Source: Flavobacterium sp. LC2016-01 (GTDB lineage Bacteria > Bacteroidota > Bacteroidia > Flavobacteriales > Flavobacteriaceae). From it: DNA of 64,000 nucleotides. The first letter of the stretch is position 1, and every line of letters starts with the position of its first letter. The notes under the pieces were generated by a model, which saw only the letters and a list, made by a program, of their open reading frames with translations, had not been told where the DNA came from and did no database searches. This document shows positions 1-8,081 of the stretch, in pieces. Location: NCBI RefSeq assembly GCF_009711135.1, contig NZ_WMIC01000001.1, positions 496,001-560,000 on the forward strand, written 5' to 3'. The position numbers and the translations under genes were made by a program.

Positions 1-1328
1 TTTTCATCCATCAAAGCTAAATCACGTGCTTGTGTAGCCGAGTTACAGCTTACGTAAACAACTTTTTTTGGAGCAATTTTTAAAATTTGATCAATTACCG
101 CAGCGTGCATTCCGTCTCTTGGCGGATCTGTAATAATTACATCTGGTTTTCCGTGCTGTGCAATAAAAGCTTCGTTGAATACCACTTTCATATCTCCAAC
201 AAAAAACTCGCAATTAGTAATATTATTGCGTTCAGCATTTGCTTTGGCATCTAAAATAGCTTCAGGAACACTTTCTACACCAATTACTTTTTTTGCTTTT
301 TTAGAAACAAACTGTGCAATAGTTCCGGTTCCTGTATATAGATCATAAACAGTTTCTTCTCCAGTCAATCCAGCATAATCACGCGTTATTTTGTATAATT
401 CGTAAGCCTGATCAGAATTGGTTTGATAGAAAGATTTAGCATTTATACTGAATTTCAAGCCTTCCATTTCTTCCAAGATATAATCTCTTCCTTTATAAAG
501 TTTTATATCCTGATCGTAAATAGTATCGTTTTGTTTTGCATTTACAACATATTGCAATGAAGTGATTTGCGGAAATTTCTCGTATAAATGATCTAAAACC
601 AATTCACGGTTTGCTTTGTCATTTTCAAAAAACTGAATTAAAACCATGATTTCGCCTGTTGAAGCAGTACGAATCATTAAAGTTCTCAATAATCCAGAAT
701 GTTCTCTCGGATTAAAGAAAGCTAAGTTATGCTCATTGGCAAAAGTTCTAATTTCGTTTCTGATTGCGTTTGAAGGATCTTCCTGCAAATGACATTTTTG
801 AATGTCCAAAATCTTATCCCACATTTTAGGAATATGAAATCCTAATGCGTTTCTGTTTCCTAAATCTTCTGTGCTTCCAATTTCTTTTTCGGTTAACCAA
901 CGGCTGTTTGAAAAAGAAAATTCCATTTTATTCCTGTAGAAAAACTGTTTTTCAGAACCTAAAATAGTTTCAAATTCTGGAAGTTCAACTTTTCCTATTC
1001 GCTGTAAATGATTTTTTACTTCATTTTGTTTGTAATACAGCTGTTGACTGTATTTCATATTTTGCCATTTACATCCGCCGCAAACACCAAAATGATCACA
1101 GATTGGTTCAATACGATGTTTAGAAAATTCGTGAAATTTCACGGCTTTTCCTTCGTAATATGCTTTTCTTTTTTTGAATGTCTGTACATCCACAACATCG
1201 CCGGGCACAACATTCGGAATAAAGATTACTTTTCCATCAGGAGCTTTTGCTACTGATACTCCTTTAGCTCCTGCGTCTAAAACTTCAATTTGATGAAAGA
1301 CAACTTTGTCTGTATTTTTTCTTCCCAT
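1..1328 (-). CDS. rlmD: 23S rRNA (uracil-5-)-methyltransferase, RlmD/RumA family (3' end cut by window)
   Basis: SAM-dependent enzyme that makes 5-methyluridine in 23S rRNA. The ATG is at 1328 and 442 codons are visible before the left edge, so only the C-terminal tail is missing. An N-terminal TRAM-like segment is followed by the iron-sulfur cysteine pattern CDHFGVCGGC, with a fourth Cys in QKCHLQ. The methyltransferase core follows, with DLYTGTGT (SAM loop), DPPRDGMH and the catalytic SCNSAT near the cut end. This arrangement matches RumA/RlmD-type enzymes rather than TrmA. In Bacteroidota the exact target uridine is not fixed by sequence, so the symbol is by family. A -7 element lies 5-12 bases before the start codon, leaving almost no leader. 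Confidence 0.9.
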   Translation of the reverse strand, partial: MGRKNTDKVVFHQIEVLDAGAKGVSVAKAPDGKVIFIPNVVPGDVVDVQTFKKRKAYYEGKAVKFHEFSKHRIEPICDHFGVCGGCKWQNMKYSQQLYYKQNEVKNHLQRIGKVELPEFETILGSEKQFFYRNKMEFSFSNSRWLTEKEIGSTEDLGNRNALGFHIPKMWDKILDIQKCHLQEDPSNAIRNEIRTFANEHNLAFFNPREHSGLLRTLMIRTASTGEIMVLIQFFENDKANRELVLDHLYEKFPQITSLQYVVNAKQNDTIYDQDIKLYKGRDYILEEMEGLKFSINAKSFYQTNSDQAYELYKITRDYAGLTGEETVYDLYTGTGTIAQFVSKKAKKVIGVESVPEAILDAKANAERNNITNCEFFVGDMKVVFNEAFIAQHGKPDVIITDPPRDGMHAAVIDQILKIAPKKVVYVSCNSATQARDLALMDE

Positions 1329-1332
1329 AGCG

Positions 1333-1340
1333 CAAAAATA
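1333..1340 (-). promoter_or_regulatory. -7 promoter element, possibly leaderless start of rlmD
   Basis: The minus strand reads TATTTTTG, an exact match to the Bacteroidota -7 consensus TAnnTTTG. Its last base is 5 bases from the ATG, so transcription would begin at or next to the start codon. No clear -33 TTTG was found. Confidence 0.4.
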
Positions 1341-1423
1341 AGGGTTTGAAAACTTTTATAAATTTAATTTTCAAAATATTTTATCAAATTGTTTAATTTA
1401 ACATATAAATTGAGTTTAAAAGT

Positions 1424-1431
1424 TAACTTTG
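1424..1431 (+). promoter_or_regulatory. -7 promoter element (TAACTTTG) of the sensor kinase
   Basis: Exact TAnnTTTG match 58 bases upstream of the kinase ATG, in the gap between divergent genes. A convincing -33 TTTG at the usual spacing is not visible. Confidence 0.45.
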
Positions 1432-1489
1432 TTTCTTAGCAATTGTCCCAAGTGCTGCGTTTTTAACCTATTAGTATTGTTATTTTTTT

Positions 1490-2539
1490 ATGAAGTTGTA
1501 TCATAATCTGTCACAAATAAGTTTTCTTAAAAAGAGTTATGCTTTTAAATTTTTATTTGTTGCATTCATCGGAATTCATATTCCTTTAATAGGTATTCTA
1601 TTATTTGTACTGTTTTCATCGTACAATATTTCTGTAGCCTCTGTTGTGATTTTTGCAATAATTATGACATTATTGGCTACTGCTGTGACATTGCTGGTTT
1701 TAAATCAATTGATTATGCCAATAGCTATTGCTTCAAAATCGCTGGATGATTATAGAAATAATCGTAAACTTTCGGTTTTGCCGACGGAATATACAGATGA
1801 AGCAGGTTTGTTGATGTGTAATATTCAAGAATCGATTTATGAGTCTGAAAGTTTTATAAATGAAAAACAAGATTTGATTTATATGCTTTCGCATGATTTG
1901 AAAAATTTCGCAGGAAATCCGCAGGGACTGGCAAAATTGATTTTAAGCGAAAATCCATCAGAATCTGTTAAACATTTAGCCGAATTAATTTGTGAATCGA
2001 CTAATTTGCAATTTCGATACATCGAAAATTTTATAAAACTGCTGAAAGAACAGGATCAGGTTGCGAAGCTTAATCCCGAAGCTAAAACGATCGTTTTTAC
2101 AGGGATTGTACCTTTTATAAATGAACAAGTGGAACAGCGTTTATTGGATAAAAATATCACGTTGAATTTAAGTTTAGATATATCTGAAGCAAAATTAAGA
2201 ATTGACGAAGGTCTGCTGGTTCAGGTTTTAGTTAATTTGATAAGCAATGCAATAAAATTCTCCTATTTTGACAGCGAAGTGAAAGTCCGAATTTACAGTG
2301 AAGATTCGAAATTAAAGATTATTGTAGCCGATAAAGGAATTGGTTTTGATAAAAATCAAATCGAAGAATTATTCAAAAAATTCACTAAAATGAGCCGATT
2401 GGGAACTGCAAACGAATTATCAACGGGAATTGGTCTTTATTTATGCAAAAAAATAATCGAACGTCATAAAGGTACGCTGAACGCTGAAAGTGATGGTAAG
2501 AATAGAGGAGCTGAATTCAAAATTGAATTTGATCTTTAA
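1490..2539 (+). CDS. Membrane sensor histidine kinase
   Basis: Two-component sensor of 349 residues. Two transmembrane segments (about 20-43 and 49-72) sit at the N-terminus with almost no periplasmic loop, so the signal is probably sensed in the membrane or cytoplasm. The H-box is LSHDLKNF with phospho-acceptor H135. The ATPase domain has the N-box NLISNAIKFS (N253), G1 DKGIGF (D281) and G2 STGIGLYL. All catalytic motifs are intact. No response regulator gene is adjacent, so it is an orphan and its partner cannot be named. The next gene is convergent, with only 12 bases between the stops. Confidence 0.88.
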   Translation: MKLYHNLSQISFLKKSYAFKFLFVAFIGIHIPLIGILLFVLFSSYNISVASVVIFAIIMTLLATAVTLLVLNQLIMPIAIASKSLDDYRNNRKLSVLPTEYTDEAGLLMCNIQESIYESESFINEKQDLIYMLSHDLKNFAGNPQGLAKLILSENPSESVKHLAELICESTNLQFRYIENFIKLLKEQDQVAKLNPEAKTIVFTGIVPFINEQVEQRLLDKNITLNLSLDISEAKLRIDEGLLVQVLVNLISNAIKFSYFDSEVKVRIYSEDSKLKIIVADKGIGFDKNQIEELFKKFTKMSRLGTANELSTGIGLYLCKKIIERHKGTLNAESDGKNRGAEFKIEFDL

Positions 2540-2551
2540 GACTACTTGTGT

Positions 2552-2962
2552 TTAAAAAGCAACATTCCACAATAAAACTGGTTTTCGATCAGCACATCCA
2601 ACTCCAGCGGGTGGCAGGGCAACGTCACAGGTCGAGAAAATATTCCATTTTACATTAAATGCTGCTCTTGCATCAGTATAGGTTTTTACTTTAGCTAAAA
2701 ATGCAGCAGTATTTATTTTTTTTGAGTAAATAATGAATTTTTCAGGTCCGCCACAAGCTTTTGAACCAATTGCAGTAAAATCCCAATCTTTTGAATCTGT
2801 ACAGGTCTCCGAATTTACTTTCGAAAGCGTTACAATTTCCTGATACATTTTCTCTAATTGCTGCAGGTCAGTTTCTTTGGCATTATTATCTTCAGCACGA
2901 TCATTACTGCAGGAAGCAAAAATCAGACAAAGAGCAGCTGGTATAAAACTTAATTTTTTCAT
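2552..2962 (-). CDS. Hypothetical lipoprotein
   Basis: Small predicted lipoprotein of 136 residues. I chose the ATG at 2962 because it starts a standard signal peptide (MKKLSFIPA...) ending in the lipobox FASC; an upstream in-frame start would add only a polar extension. The mature part is rich in Asp, Glu and Lys early on and has four further cysteines (SETCTDSKDW, SKACGG, FSTCD, GVGC), which could form two disulfides in the periplasm or at the surface. I recognise no family. It is convergent with the sensor kinase; nothing in the context assigns a role. Confidence 0.6.
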   Translation of the reverse strand: MKKLSFIPAALCLIFASCSNDRAEDNNAKETDLQQLEKMYQEIVTLSKVNSETCTDSKDWDFTAIGSKACGGPEKFIIYSKKINTAAFLAKVKTYTDARAAFNVKWNIFSTCDVALPPAGVGCADRKPVLLWNVAF

Positions 2963-3035
2963 GGTTAGTGATTGAAGGTTAGTCTTATACATAGATGTGC
3001 CAATTCAAAAAAGGTTGCGTGGATAAAAAAGATAG

Positions 3036-3095
3036 TAAGGTTCTGAGATACTAAGATTGAAAAAAAACTTAGCATCTTAGTGTCTCAGAACCTTA
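3036..3095. repeat. Long inverted repeat, 21-bp arms (possible terminator)
   Basis: The arms 3036-3056 and 3075-3095 are complementary at 20 of 21 positions, the exception being a G-T type wobble. The 18-base loop is A-rich. It lies directly 3' of the aldo/keto reductase (minus strand). The arm sequence, CTGAGATACTAAGA and its complement, belongs to the same phrase-like family as the tandem repeat at 43972-44057. Confidence 0.7.
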
Positions 3096-3108
3096 GTATT
3101 TTAAAAAG

Positions 3109-4095
3109 CTACCATAAGTGATGAACAGATGGTTTTATGTATTTTTCATAAATTGCGTTCATTGCAATAATTTTTTCGGGACTTATTTTTGGAAGATTAT
3201 AAACAGATAAATTTGATAAAACATGATCTGCTTTTGATGCGCCGGGAATAATACAGCTGATTTCTTCAAAATTCAAAATCCATTGCAGGGCAATAGGAGC
3301 AAGGTTTGGATTTTCTGGGAAGAGCGCTTTTAATTCTTCAACAGCTTTTAAGCCTAATTCATAATCAATTCCTGAGAATGTTTCGCCTTTGTCAAAAGCA
3401 TCTCCGTTACGATTAAAATTACGGTGATCCTGCGGTTCAAAAGTGGTTTTCGAATCAAATTTACCTGTTAAAAGTCCGCTTGCAAGTGGAACACGAGCAA
3501 TGATTCCGATGTCTTTTTTCTTCGCTTCTGAGAAAAACAATTGCGAAGGACGCTGACGGAACAAATTAAATATAATTTGAACTGTAGTTACATTTGAATA
3601 TTCGATGGCTTTTAAAGCTTCTTCTACTTTTTCGACACTTACGCCAAGATTTAAAATTTTCCCCTGATCTTTTAAACGGTCAAATAATTCAAAAATTTCT
3701 GGACGATAATAGACTTCAGTAGGAGGGCAGTGCAGCTGAATCAAATCTAGCGCCTCTAATCCTGTTCTTTTTAAACTGTCTTCAACGAATTTTTGAAGCA
3801 CTTTTGGCTGATAACCTTCATTTACATGCGGATTAATAAATCGCCCACATTTTGTAGCAACGTAAATACGCTCAGATCTTGAGCGCACAACACGCCCGAC
3901 AGCAGTTTCACTTAAACCGTTTTCATAAACATCGGCAGTATCAATAAAATTAACACCATTATCAATTGCCGTATTGATAAGCGCATCGGCTGTTTTATCG
4001 TCAAATCCTGATCCCCATTTTCCTCCAACTTGCCAAGTTCCAAGTGAGATTTCAGAGATATTAAAGTTTGTTTTTCCTAGTTTTCTGTAGATCAT
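3109..4095 (-). CDS. Aldo/keto reductase
   Basis: NADPH-dependent oxidoreductase of the aldo/keto reductase superfamily, 328 residues, a TIM-barrel without added domains. The catalytic tetrad is present: D52 and Y57 (in FIDTADVYENG), K82 (VATKCGR) and H122 (IQLHCPP). The C-terminal cofactor-binding stretch (IIPGASKADHV) is also recognisable. It resembles the YghZ/PdxI-like general AKR group more than the small-molecule sugar reductases. The substrate cannot be read from sequence. It is on the same strand as cysE-cysM, but a 125-base gap with degenerate repeats separates them, so co-transcription is doubtful. Confidence 0.88.
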   Translation of the reverse strand: MIYRKLGKTNFNISEISLGTWQVGGKWGSGFDDKTADALINTAIDNGVNFIDTADVYENGLSETAVGRVVRSRSERIYVATKCGRFINPHVNEGYQPKVLQKFVEDSLKRTGLEALDLIQLHCPPTEVYYRPEIFELFDRLKDQGKILNLGVSVEKVEEALKAIEYSNVTTVQIIFNLFRQRPSQLFFSEAKKKDIGIIARVPLASGLLTGKFDSKTTFEPQDHRNFNRNGDAFDKGETFSGIDYELGLKAVEELKALFPENPNLAPIALQWILNFEEISCIIPGASKADHVLSNLSVYNLPKISPEKIIAMNAIYEKYIKPSVHHLW

Positions 4096-4107
4096 TTTTT
4101 TCTTTTT

Positions 4108-4222
4108 AGTTAGAAAGGTTTAAAGAGACAAAGAGACAAAGTTTTTTGTTGAAAAGATTTAAAGTTTTTTACTCAGTTTAGAAACCTTTGTTACTTTGTG
4201 TCTTTGCAACTTTGTATCTTTT
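4108..4222. repeat. Degenerate phrase-like intergenic repeats (AAAGAGAC / CTTTGTGTCTTTG)
   Basis: The gap between cysM and the aldo/keto reductase contains AAAGAGACAAAGAGACAAAG on one side and an imperfect reverse complement (CTTTGTTACTTTGTGTCTTT) on the other, followed by more CTTTG words. Similar wording recurs near 60.75-60.83 kb and 62.04-62.34 kb. Confidence 0.6.
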
Positions 4223-5108
4223 AATCAAATAAATCCGAAGACAAATAACGGTCGCCGCGATCGCAGATTACCGCAACCACAACACCAGATTCTAATTGTT
4301 CGGCTATTTTTAGGGCAACGGCAACAGAACCACCACTGCTCATTCCGGCAAAAACACCTTCTTCAAGCGCTAGACGTTTTGTCATTGCTCTGGCTTCGTC
4401 TTCGCTGACATCGATAACAGTATCAACTTTTGAGGCATCAAATATTTTTGGCAGATATTCCTGTGGCCATTTACGAATTCCAGGAATCTGAGATCCATCG
4501 CTTGGCTGCGCACCGATGATTTGTATAGCTGGATTTTTTTCTTTTAAATAAGTCGAAGTTCCAATGATCGTTCCTGTGGTTCCCATCGCAGATACAAAAT
4601 GCGTAACGGTTCCTTCAGTATCGTTCCAGATTTCTGGACCTGTTGTTTTATAATGCGCTTTCCAGTTATCATCATTTGCAAATTGATTTAGCATGATATA
4701 ACCGCCTTCTGCGACTTTTTTGTCGGCATAATCTCTAGAGCCAATAATTCCTTCTTCAGCAGGCGTTAAAATCACTGTAGCGCCATATGCACGCATGGTC
4801 TGAGTTCGTTCTTTGGTAGAATCTTCTGGTAAAACCAATTCAATTTCAATTTGAAACAATTGTGCAATCATAGCCAGAGCAATTCCGGTATTCCCACTTG
4901 TTGCTTCAATCAGTTTATCACCTTTTTTAATTTCGCCTCTTTCTAAAGCTGCCGCAATCATATTATATGCCGCTCTGTCTTTTACACTTCCCCCAGGATT
5001 ATTTCCTTCAAGTTTCAGTAAAAGTTTTACGTTTTTATTTTTAACCAAATTGACAGTTTCCATCAATGGAGTATTTCCAATAAGGTTAACCAATTTCTGT
5101 GGACTCAT
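4221..5108 (-). CDS. cysM: Cysteine synthase B (O-acetylserine sulfhydrylase)
   Basis: PLP enzyme that makes cysteine from O-acetylserine and sulfide (or thiosulfate), 295 residues. The PLP lysine is K43 in NNPGGSVKDR, the CysM form of the motif; CysK has NPSxSVKxR. The phosphate loop TSGNTG and the substrate loop GMSSGG are intact. The start lies one base after the cysE stop, so the two are translated from one mRNA. This pairs donor synthesis with the sulfhydrylase step. A second, more divergent cysteine-synthase-like gene is at 46.7 kb. Confidence 0.92.
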   Translation of the reverse strand: MSPQKLVNLIGNTPLMETVNLVKNKNVKLLLKLEGNNPGGSVKDRAAYNMIAAALERGEIKKGDKLIEATSGNTGIALAMIAQLFQIEIELVLPEDSTKERTQTMRAYGATVILTPAEEGIIGSRDYADKKVAEGGYIMLNQFANDDNWKAHYKTTGPEIWNDTEGTVTHFVSAMGTTGTIIGTSTYLKEKNPAIQIIGAQPSDGSQIPGIRKWPQEYLPKIFDASKVDTVIDVSEDEARAMTKRLALEEGVFAGMSSGGSVAVALKIAEQLESGVVVAVICDRGDRYLSSDLFD

Positions 5109-5109
5109 T

Positions 5110-5901
5110 TTATTTTTTTTCTTTTATTTTAACTTCTGTTGTAGTAGTATTCAAAACGATAGAATCTGCAGGAACAGATTTTGTAATCCACGCATTTCCG
5201 CCCACAACACTATTTTTTCCGATAATAGTTTCTCCGCCTAAAATTGTTGCATTGGCGTAAATACAGACATTTTTTTCTACAGTAGGATGACGTTTTGCAT
5301 TTTTCATCTCTTTGCTTACGCTCAAAGCGCCAAGCGTAACACCTTGATATATTTTTACATGTTTTTCAATGACTGTGGTTTCGCCAATAACAATTCCGGT
5401 AGCATGATCAATAAAAAATGGCGATGCAATTTTAGCTCCGGCGTGAATATCTGTTCCAGTAATGCGGTGTGCATATTCACTCATTAATCTAGAAAATAAT
5501 AATAAATCGAGTAGATATAATTCGTGGCTTAATCTATAAATGGCAATGGCATAAAAACCTGGATAAGCCAGATACACTTCATCAATACTGTTTGATGCAG
5601 GATCATTTTCTAAAATATAAGCTGCGTCTTCATTTAACTTTTCTAAAACACCCGGAAGTTTCTCTAGAAATCTGTCCCAGATTGATTCGCATAAGTTTTC
5701 TGGTTTTTGGCATGCCAGAACTGCAATCTCTTTAAAACGAATTTCGAGATCGTCAATGCTTTTGTCTAAAGCGGCATTCGAATCAAAAAGTGTGTAAAAA
5801 AGCTTCTCGGTAAAATCTTCTGTTTTAGTTTTGATTCCGTAATTTATGTTTGAATGGCTTTTTAAAGCTTTGATATTTTGTATGATAGTGTCTTTTGTCA
5901 C
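5110..5901 (-). CDS. cysE: Serine O-acetyltransferase
   Basis: Makes O-acetylserine from serine and acetyl-CoA, the first step of cysteine synthesis. 263 residues: a helical N-terminal domain (about 1-130) followed by a left-handed beta-helix of hexapeptide repeats. The signature HRITGTDIHAGA, with catalytic His/Asp, is followed by FIDHATGIVIGET. The C-terminal tail is short and charged (KIKEKK), so the usual Ile-ended tail that docks into CysK is absent, fitting its pairing with CysM. It is the first gene of a cysE-cysM operon with a 1-base spacer. Confidence 0.92.
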   Translation of the reverse strand: MTKDTIIQNIKALKSHSNINYGIKTKTEDFTEKLFYTLFDSNAALDKSIDDLEIRFKEIAVLACQKPENLCESIWDRFLEKLPGVLEKLNEDAAYILENDPASNSIDEVYLAYPGFYAIAIYRLSHELYLLDLLLFSRLMSEYAHRITGTDIHAGAKIASPFFIDHATGIVIGETTVIEKHVKIYQGVTLGALSVSKEMKNAKRHPTVEKNVCIYANATILGGETIIGKNSVVGGNAWITKSVPADSIVLNTTTTEVKIKEKK

Positions 5902-6091
5902 AATGGTAAAATTGATTGAATGTTTTCAAACGTTAAAAGTAAGGCGTTTTTTGTAAATAAGGGCAGGAATTAACTAAAGAAATTTTGTGTTGGCAATCCT
6001 ATTTGTGATAATTAAATGATTGATAAATACGATTAATTTGTATGTATCTTAAAAAGTTAAATGCGTAAATTAGCCAGTAAAATTTCTAAAA

Positions 6092-6793
6092 ATGAAAAAT
6101 AATTCAACTTTTAAAAGTGCCATTTCTGGTCTTGAATTGGCAGACAATCAGAAAATCTCAGGAAAATCAATTCACAATCCTATTCTAGGTCTTATTATCA
6201 AAGATTTTCCTTCGTTTTGTGACGAGGATTGTATTTCGGTTCAAGAATTGAATGATTACCGCCAAAAGTATATTTCGAATTATTTATCTAGTGAAATCGG
6301 AATGCTTTCAGATCTTGAAAAAAATGTTATTTCGTCTTTAAAGGAAGATAAATCAATTGTAAGCATTGTTGAAGATGAAGATGAGTCCAGAAGTTTTGGA
6401 CAAAAAATAGCCGATAAAGTAGCTGATTTTGGAGGAAGCTGGACTTTTATTATTTCATTCGTGCTTTTTATTGTTATCTGGATTAGTGCAAATGTTTTGA
6501 TTTTGGTAAACAAAGGTTTTGATCCCTATCCTTTTATTCTGCTTAATTTGATTTTATCTTGTATCGCTGCTTTACAGGCGCCGGTAATTATGATGAGTCA
6601 AAATCGTCAGGAAGAAAAAGACAGAAACCGCGCTAAAAAAGATTTTATGATCAACTTGAAATCAGAATTAGAGATCAGAATGATTCATGATAAAATCGAT
6701 CATTTGATTATGCATCAACAGCAGGAATTAATCGAAATTCAAAAAGTTCAGATTGAAATGATGAATGATATTTTGCATCAGATCAAAAAGTAA
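6092..6793 (+). CDS. DUF1003 membrane protein
   Basis: Protein of 233 residues with the DUF1003 core. A soluble N-terminal half is followed by two hydrophobic segments (about 118-140 and 150-172) separated by a short NKGFDPYPF loop. Then comes the characteristic conserved stretch SQNRQEEKDRNRAKKDF and a charged, probably coiled-coil C-terminal helix. No biochemical function is established for the family. The N-terminal half contains two Cys (FCDEDCIS). It is flanked by oppositely oriented genes, so probably monocistronic. Confidence 0.85.
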   Translation: MKNNSTFKSAISGLELADNQKISGKSIHNPILGLIIKDFPSFCDEDCISVQELNDYRQKYISNYLSSEIGMLSDLEKNVISSLKEDKSIVSIVEDEDESRSFGQKIADKVADFGGSWTFIISFVLFIVIWISANVLILVNKGFDPYPFILLNLILSCIAALQAPVIMMSQNRQEEKDRNRAKKDFMINLKSELEIRMIHDKIDHLIMHQQQELIEIQKVQIEMMNDILHQIKK

Positions 6794-6809
6794 TCCCGAG
6801 GCTTCGGGA
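6794..6809. repeat. Short CCCGA/TCGGG hairpin
   Basis: TCCCGAGGCTTCGGGA immediately follows the DUF1003 stop. Its arms CCCGA and TCGGG pair around a 4-base loop. A perfect-palindrome relative (TCCCGAAGCTTCGGGA) is at 52347-52362. Confidence 0.6.
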
Positions 6810-6815
6810 CAAAAA

Positions 6816-7100
6816 TCAAAAGTAGAAATGCTTGAGGTAATAGCCGAAAACAACAAAAATCAGATTTAATAATGCTAAATTCCAAATTAGCTTTTTGTGT
6901 TTTTTTGATTTGTCGAAAAAGTAAAAAATACAAAATCCGAAAAATAAAAGAGTAGAATAAAGCGCCGGATACATTTTAAAAGCGGCTAAAAACTCGCCTT
7001 GAAAAAGTAAGAATAAAGCGCGCTGAAAACCACAGCCGAGACAGTCAAATCCAAAGAGTGATTTGAACAAGCAGGGAATCATATAGATTTCTAAATTCAA
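6816..7100 (-). CDS. DUF2752 membrane protein
   Basis: Small integral membrane protein with the DUF2752 signature: PCLFKSLFGFDCLGCGFQRA, three conserved cysteines and an Arg. Two hydrophobic segments follow. 94 residues if translation starts at the TTG at 7100, or 88 from the ATG at 7082; the ATG is equally reasonable because the family motif starts right after it. Function is unknown for the family. It is convergent with the DUF1003 gene and divergent from the next small membrane gene. Confidence 0.78.
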   Translation of the reverse strand: MNLEIYMIPCLFKSLFGFDCLGCGFQRALFLLFQGEFLAAFKMYPALYSTLLFFGFCIFYFFDKSKKHKKLIWNLALLNLIFVVFGYYLKHFYF

Positions 7101-7176
7101 GGGAATGTTTTTGCAATTTTACAAAAAAATATTCGATATCAATTCAGAAGAATCGAACTGCTATTTTAAAGTTTTA

Positions 7177-7184
7177 TACTTTTG
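7177..7184 (+). promoter_or_regulatory. -7 promoter element (TACTTTTG)
   Basis: Exact TAnnTTTG. It overlaps an in-frame TTG at 7182, which is why that TTG was rejected as the start and the ATG at 7206 chosen. The predicted leader is about 15 bases. Confidence 0.5.
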
Positions 7185-7205
7185 AAATCTTATACCAGAA
7201 AAAAA

Positions 7206-7391
7206 ATGAAAGCTTTTAAAATTTTAATAATGATTCTTGCCATTGGAGTAGCGCTTTATGAGCAAGTTTCTGAAGAAAAAAATATCTATATCATGATTGC
7301 TGCAATTGTAGTTTTTATGTATGGAATGATGCAGCTGAGTGCAAAAACGCCAAGTAAAAATCAAGATAAAGACGAAGAAGATGCTGAGTAA
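7206..7391 (+). CDS. Small two-helix membrane protein
   Basis: Predicted 61-residue inner-membrane protein. Starts at ATG 7206 with MKAFKILIMILAIGVALYEQ (first helix), then a short polar loop (SEEKN), a second helix (IYIMIAAIVVFMYGMMQL) and a hydrophilic, acidic tail. No family recognised. Its last 11 bases overlap the start of the Smr-domain gene, so the two are translationally coupled, which suggests a linked role that cannot be named. Confidence 0.65.
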   Translation: MKAFKILIMILAIGVALYEQVSEEKNIYIMIAAIVVFMYGMMQLSAKTPSKNQDKDEEDAE

Positions 7392-7932
7392 AGGAGATAA
7401 GGTTTCTGTTTTAGATGAAGCCATAAACGGAATAGTAGTTTCAGTGAAAAATAACGAAGTTTTGATTGAAACTGAAGATGGATTTATGATGACATTTTTT
7501 GTCAACGAATTGATTAAGATTCAGGAAACCAGTAATTTAATGAATTCTATTAAAAGAATTGATTTAGAAGAAATTTCAAAAGAGAAAACAGAGCCAAAAG
7601 CACGAAGTTTTGTCAAAGAAAAGAAAGATAAACGCGAAATTTCGGCTCCCGAATTTGATTTGCATATTGAGAAATTGGTTCCAAATAAACGCGGTATGTC
7701 CAATTATGATATTTTGACTTTGCAGACAGAAACGGCAAAAAGACATATTGAATTTGCGATTAAAAATAGGATTCCAAAAATTGTTTTTATTCACGGTGTC
7801 GGCGAAGGAATTTTAAAAGCCGAACTTGATTTTCTTTTAGGTCGTTATGATGGATTAGATTTTCAAGATGCCAATTATCAAAAATATGGTCTTGGAGCAA
7901 CCGAAGTTTATTTTAGACAAAACAATAAATAG
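7381..7932 (+). CDS. Smr-domain protein (DUF2027/MutS2 C-terminal type)
   Basis: 183 residues from ATG 7381, which lies inside the preceding small membrane gene (11-base overlap). The N-terminal third is a small beta-barrel-like segment (GDKVSVLDEAINGIVVSV...). The C-terminal Smr domain has FDLHIEKL at its start and the HGVGEGILKAEL motif, the HGxGxG signature of Smr nucleases/nucleic-acid binders. Smr domains occur at the C-terminus of MutS2, but this protein lacks the ATPase. Whether it is an endonuclease is not decided by sequence. Confidence 0.82.
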   Translation: MLSKGDKVSVLDEAINGIVVSVKNNEVLIETEDGFMMTFFVNELIKIQETSNLMNSIKRIDLEEISKEKTEPKARSFVKEKKDKREISAPEFDLHIEKLVPNKRGMSNYDILTLQTETAKRHIEFAIKNRIPKIVFIHGVGEGILKAELDFLLGRYDGLDFQDANYQKYGLGATEVYFRQNNK

Positions 7933-7971
7933 CACTTTTTTTGATCTAAAAAACAGCTATTATTAAAGCAT

Positions 7972-8037
7972 AAAAAAACATCCGTTTTTCGTTCTGATTC
8001 TACTATGAAATCAGTTTGAAAAATGGATGTTTTTTTG
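7972..8037. terminator. Bidirectional terminator with two-part stem
   Basis: An ACATCCGTTTTTC arm pairs with GAAAAATGGATGT. An inner CTGATT/AATCAG stem extends it towards the loop. A and T runs on both sides make it work for both converging genes (Smr protein and lipoprotein). Confidence 0.8.
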
Positions 8038-8081
8038 TAAGAATTTAAAAGTGCTTTTTAAAGCATTTTTTTATATTGTTT

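Noticed and set aside
7182-7205. TTG start for the small two-helix membrane protein
   Set aside because: The TTG is part of the -7 promoter element; the ATG at 7206 begins a normal signal-like helix.
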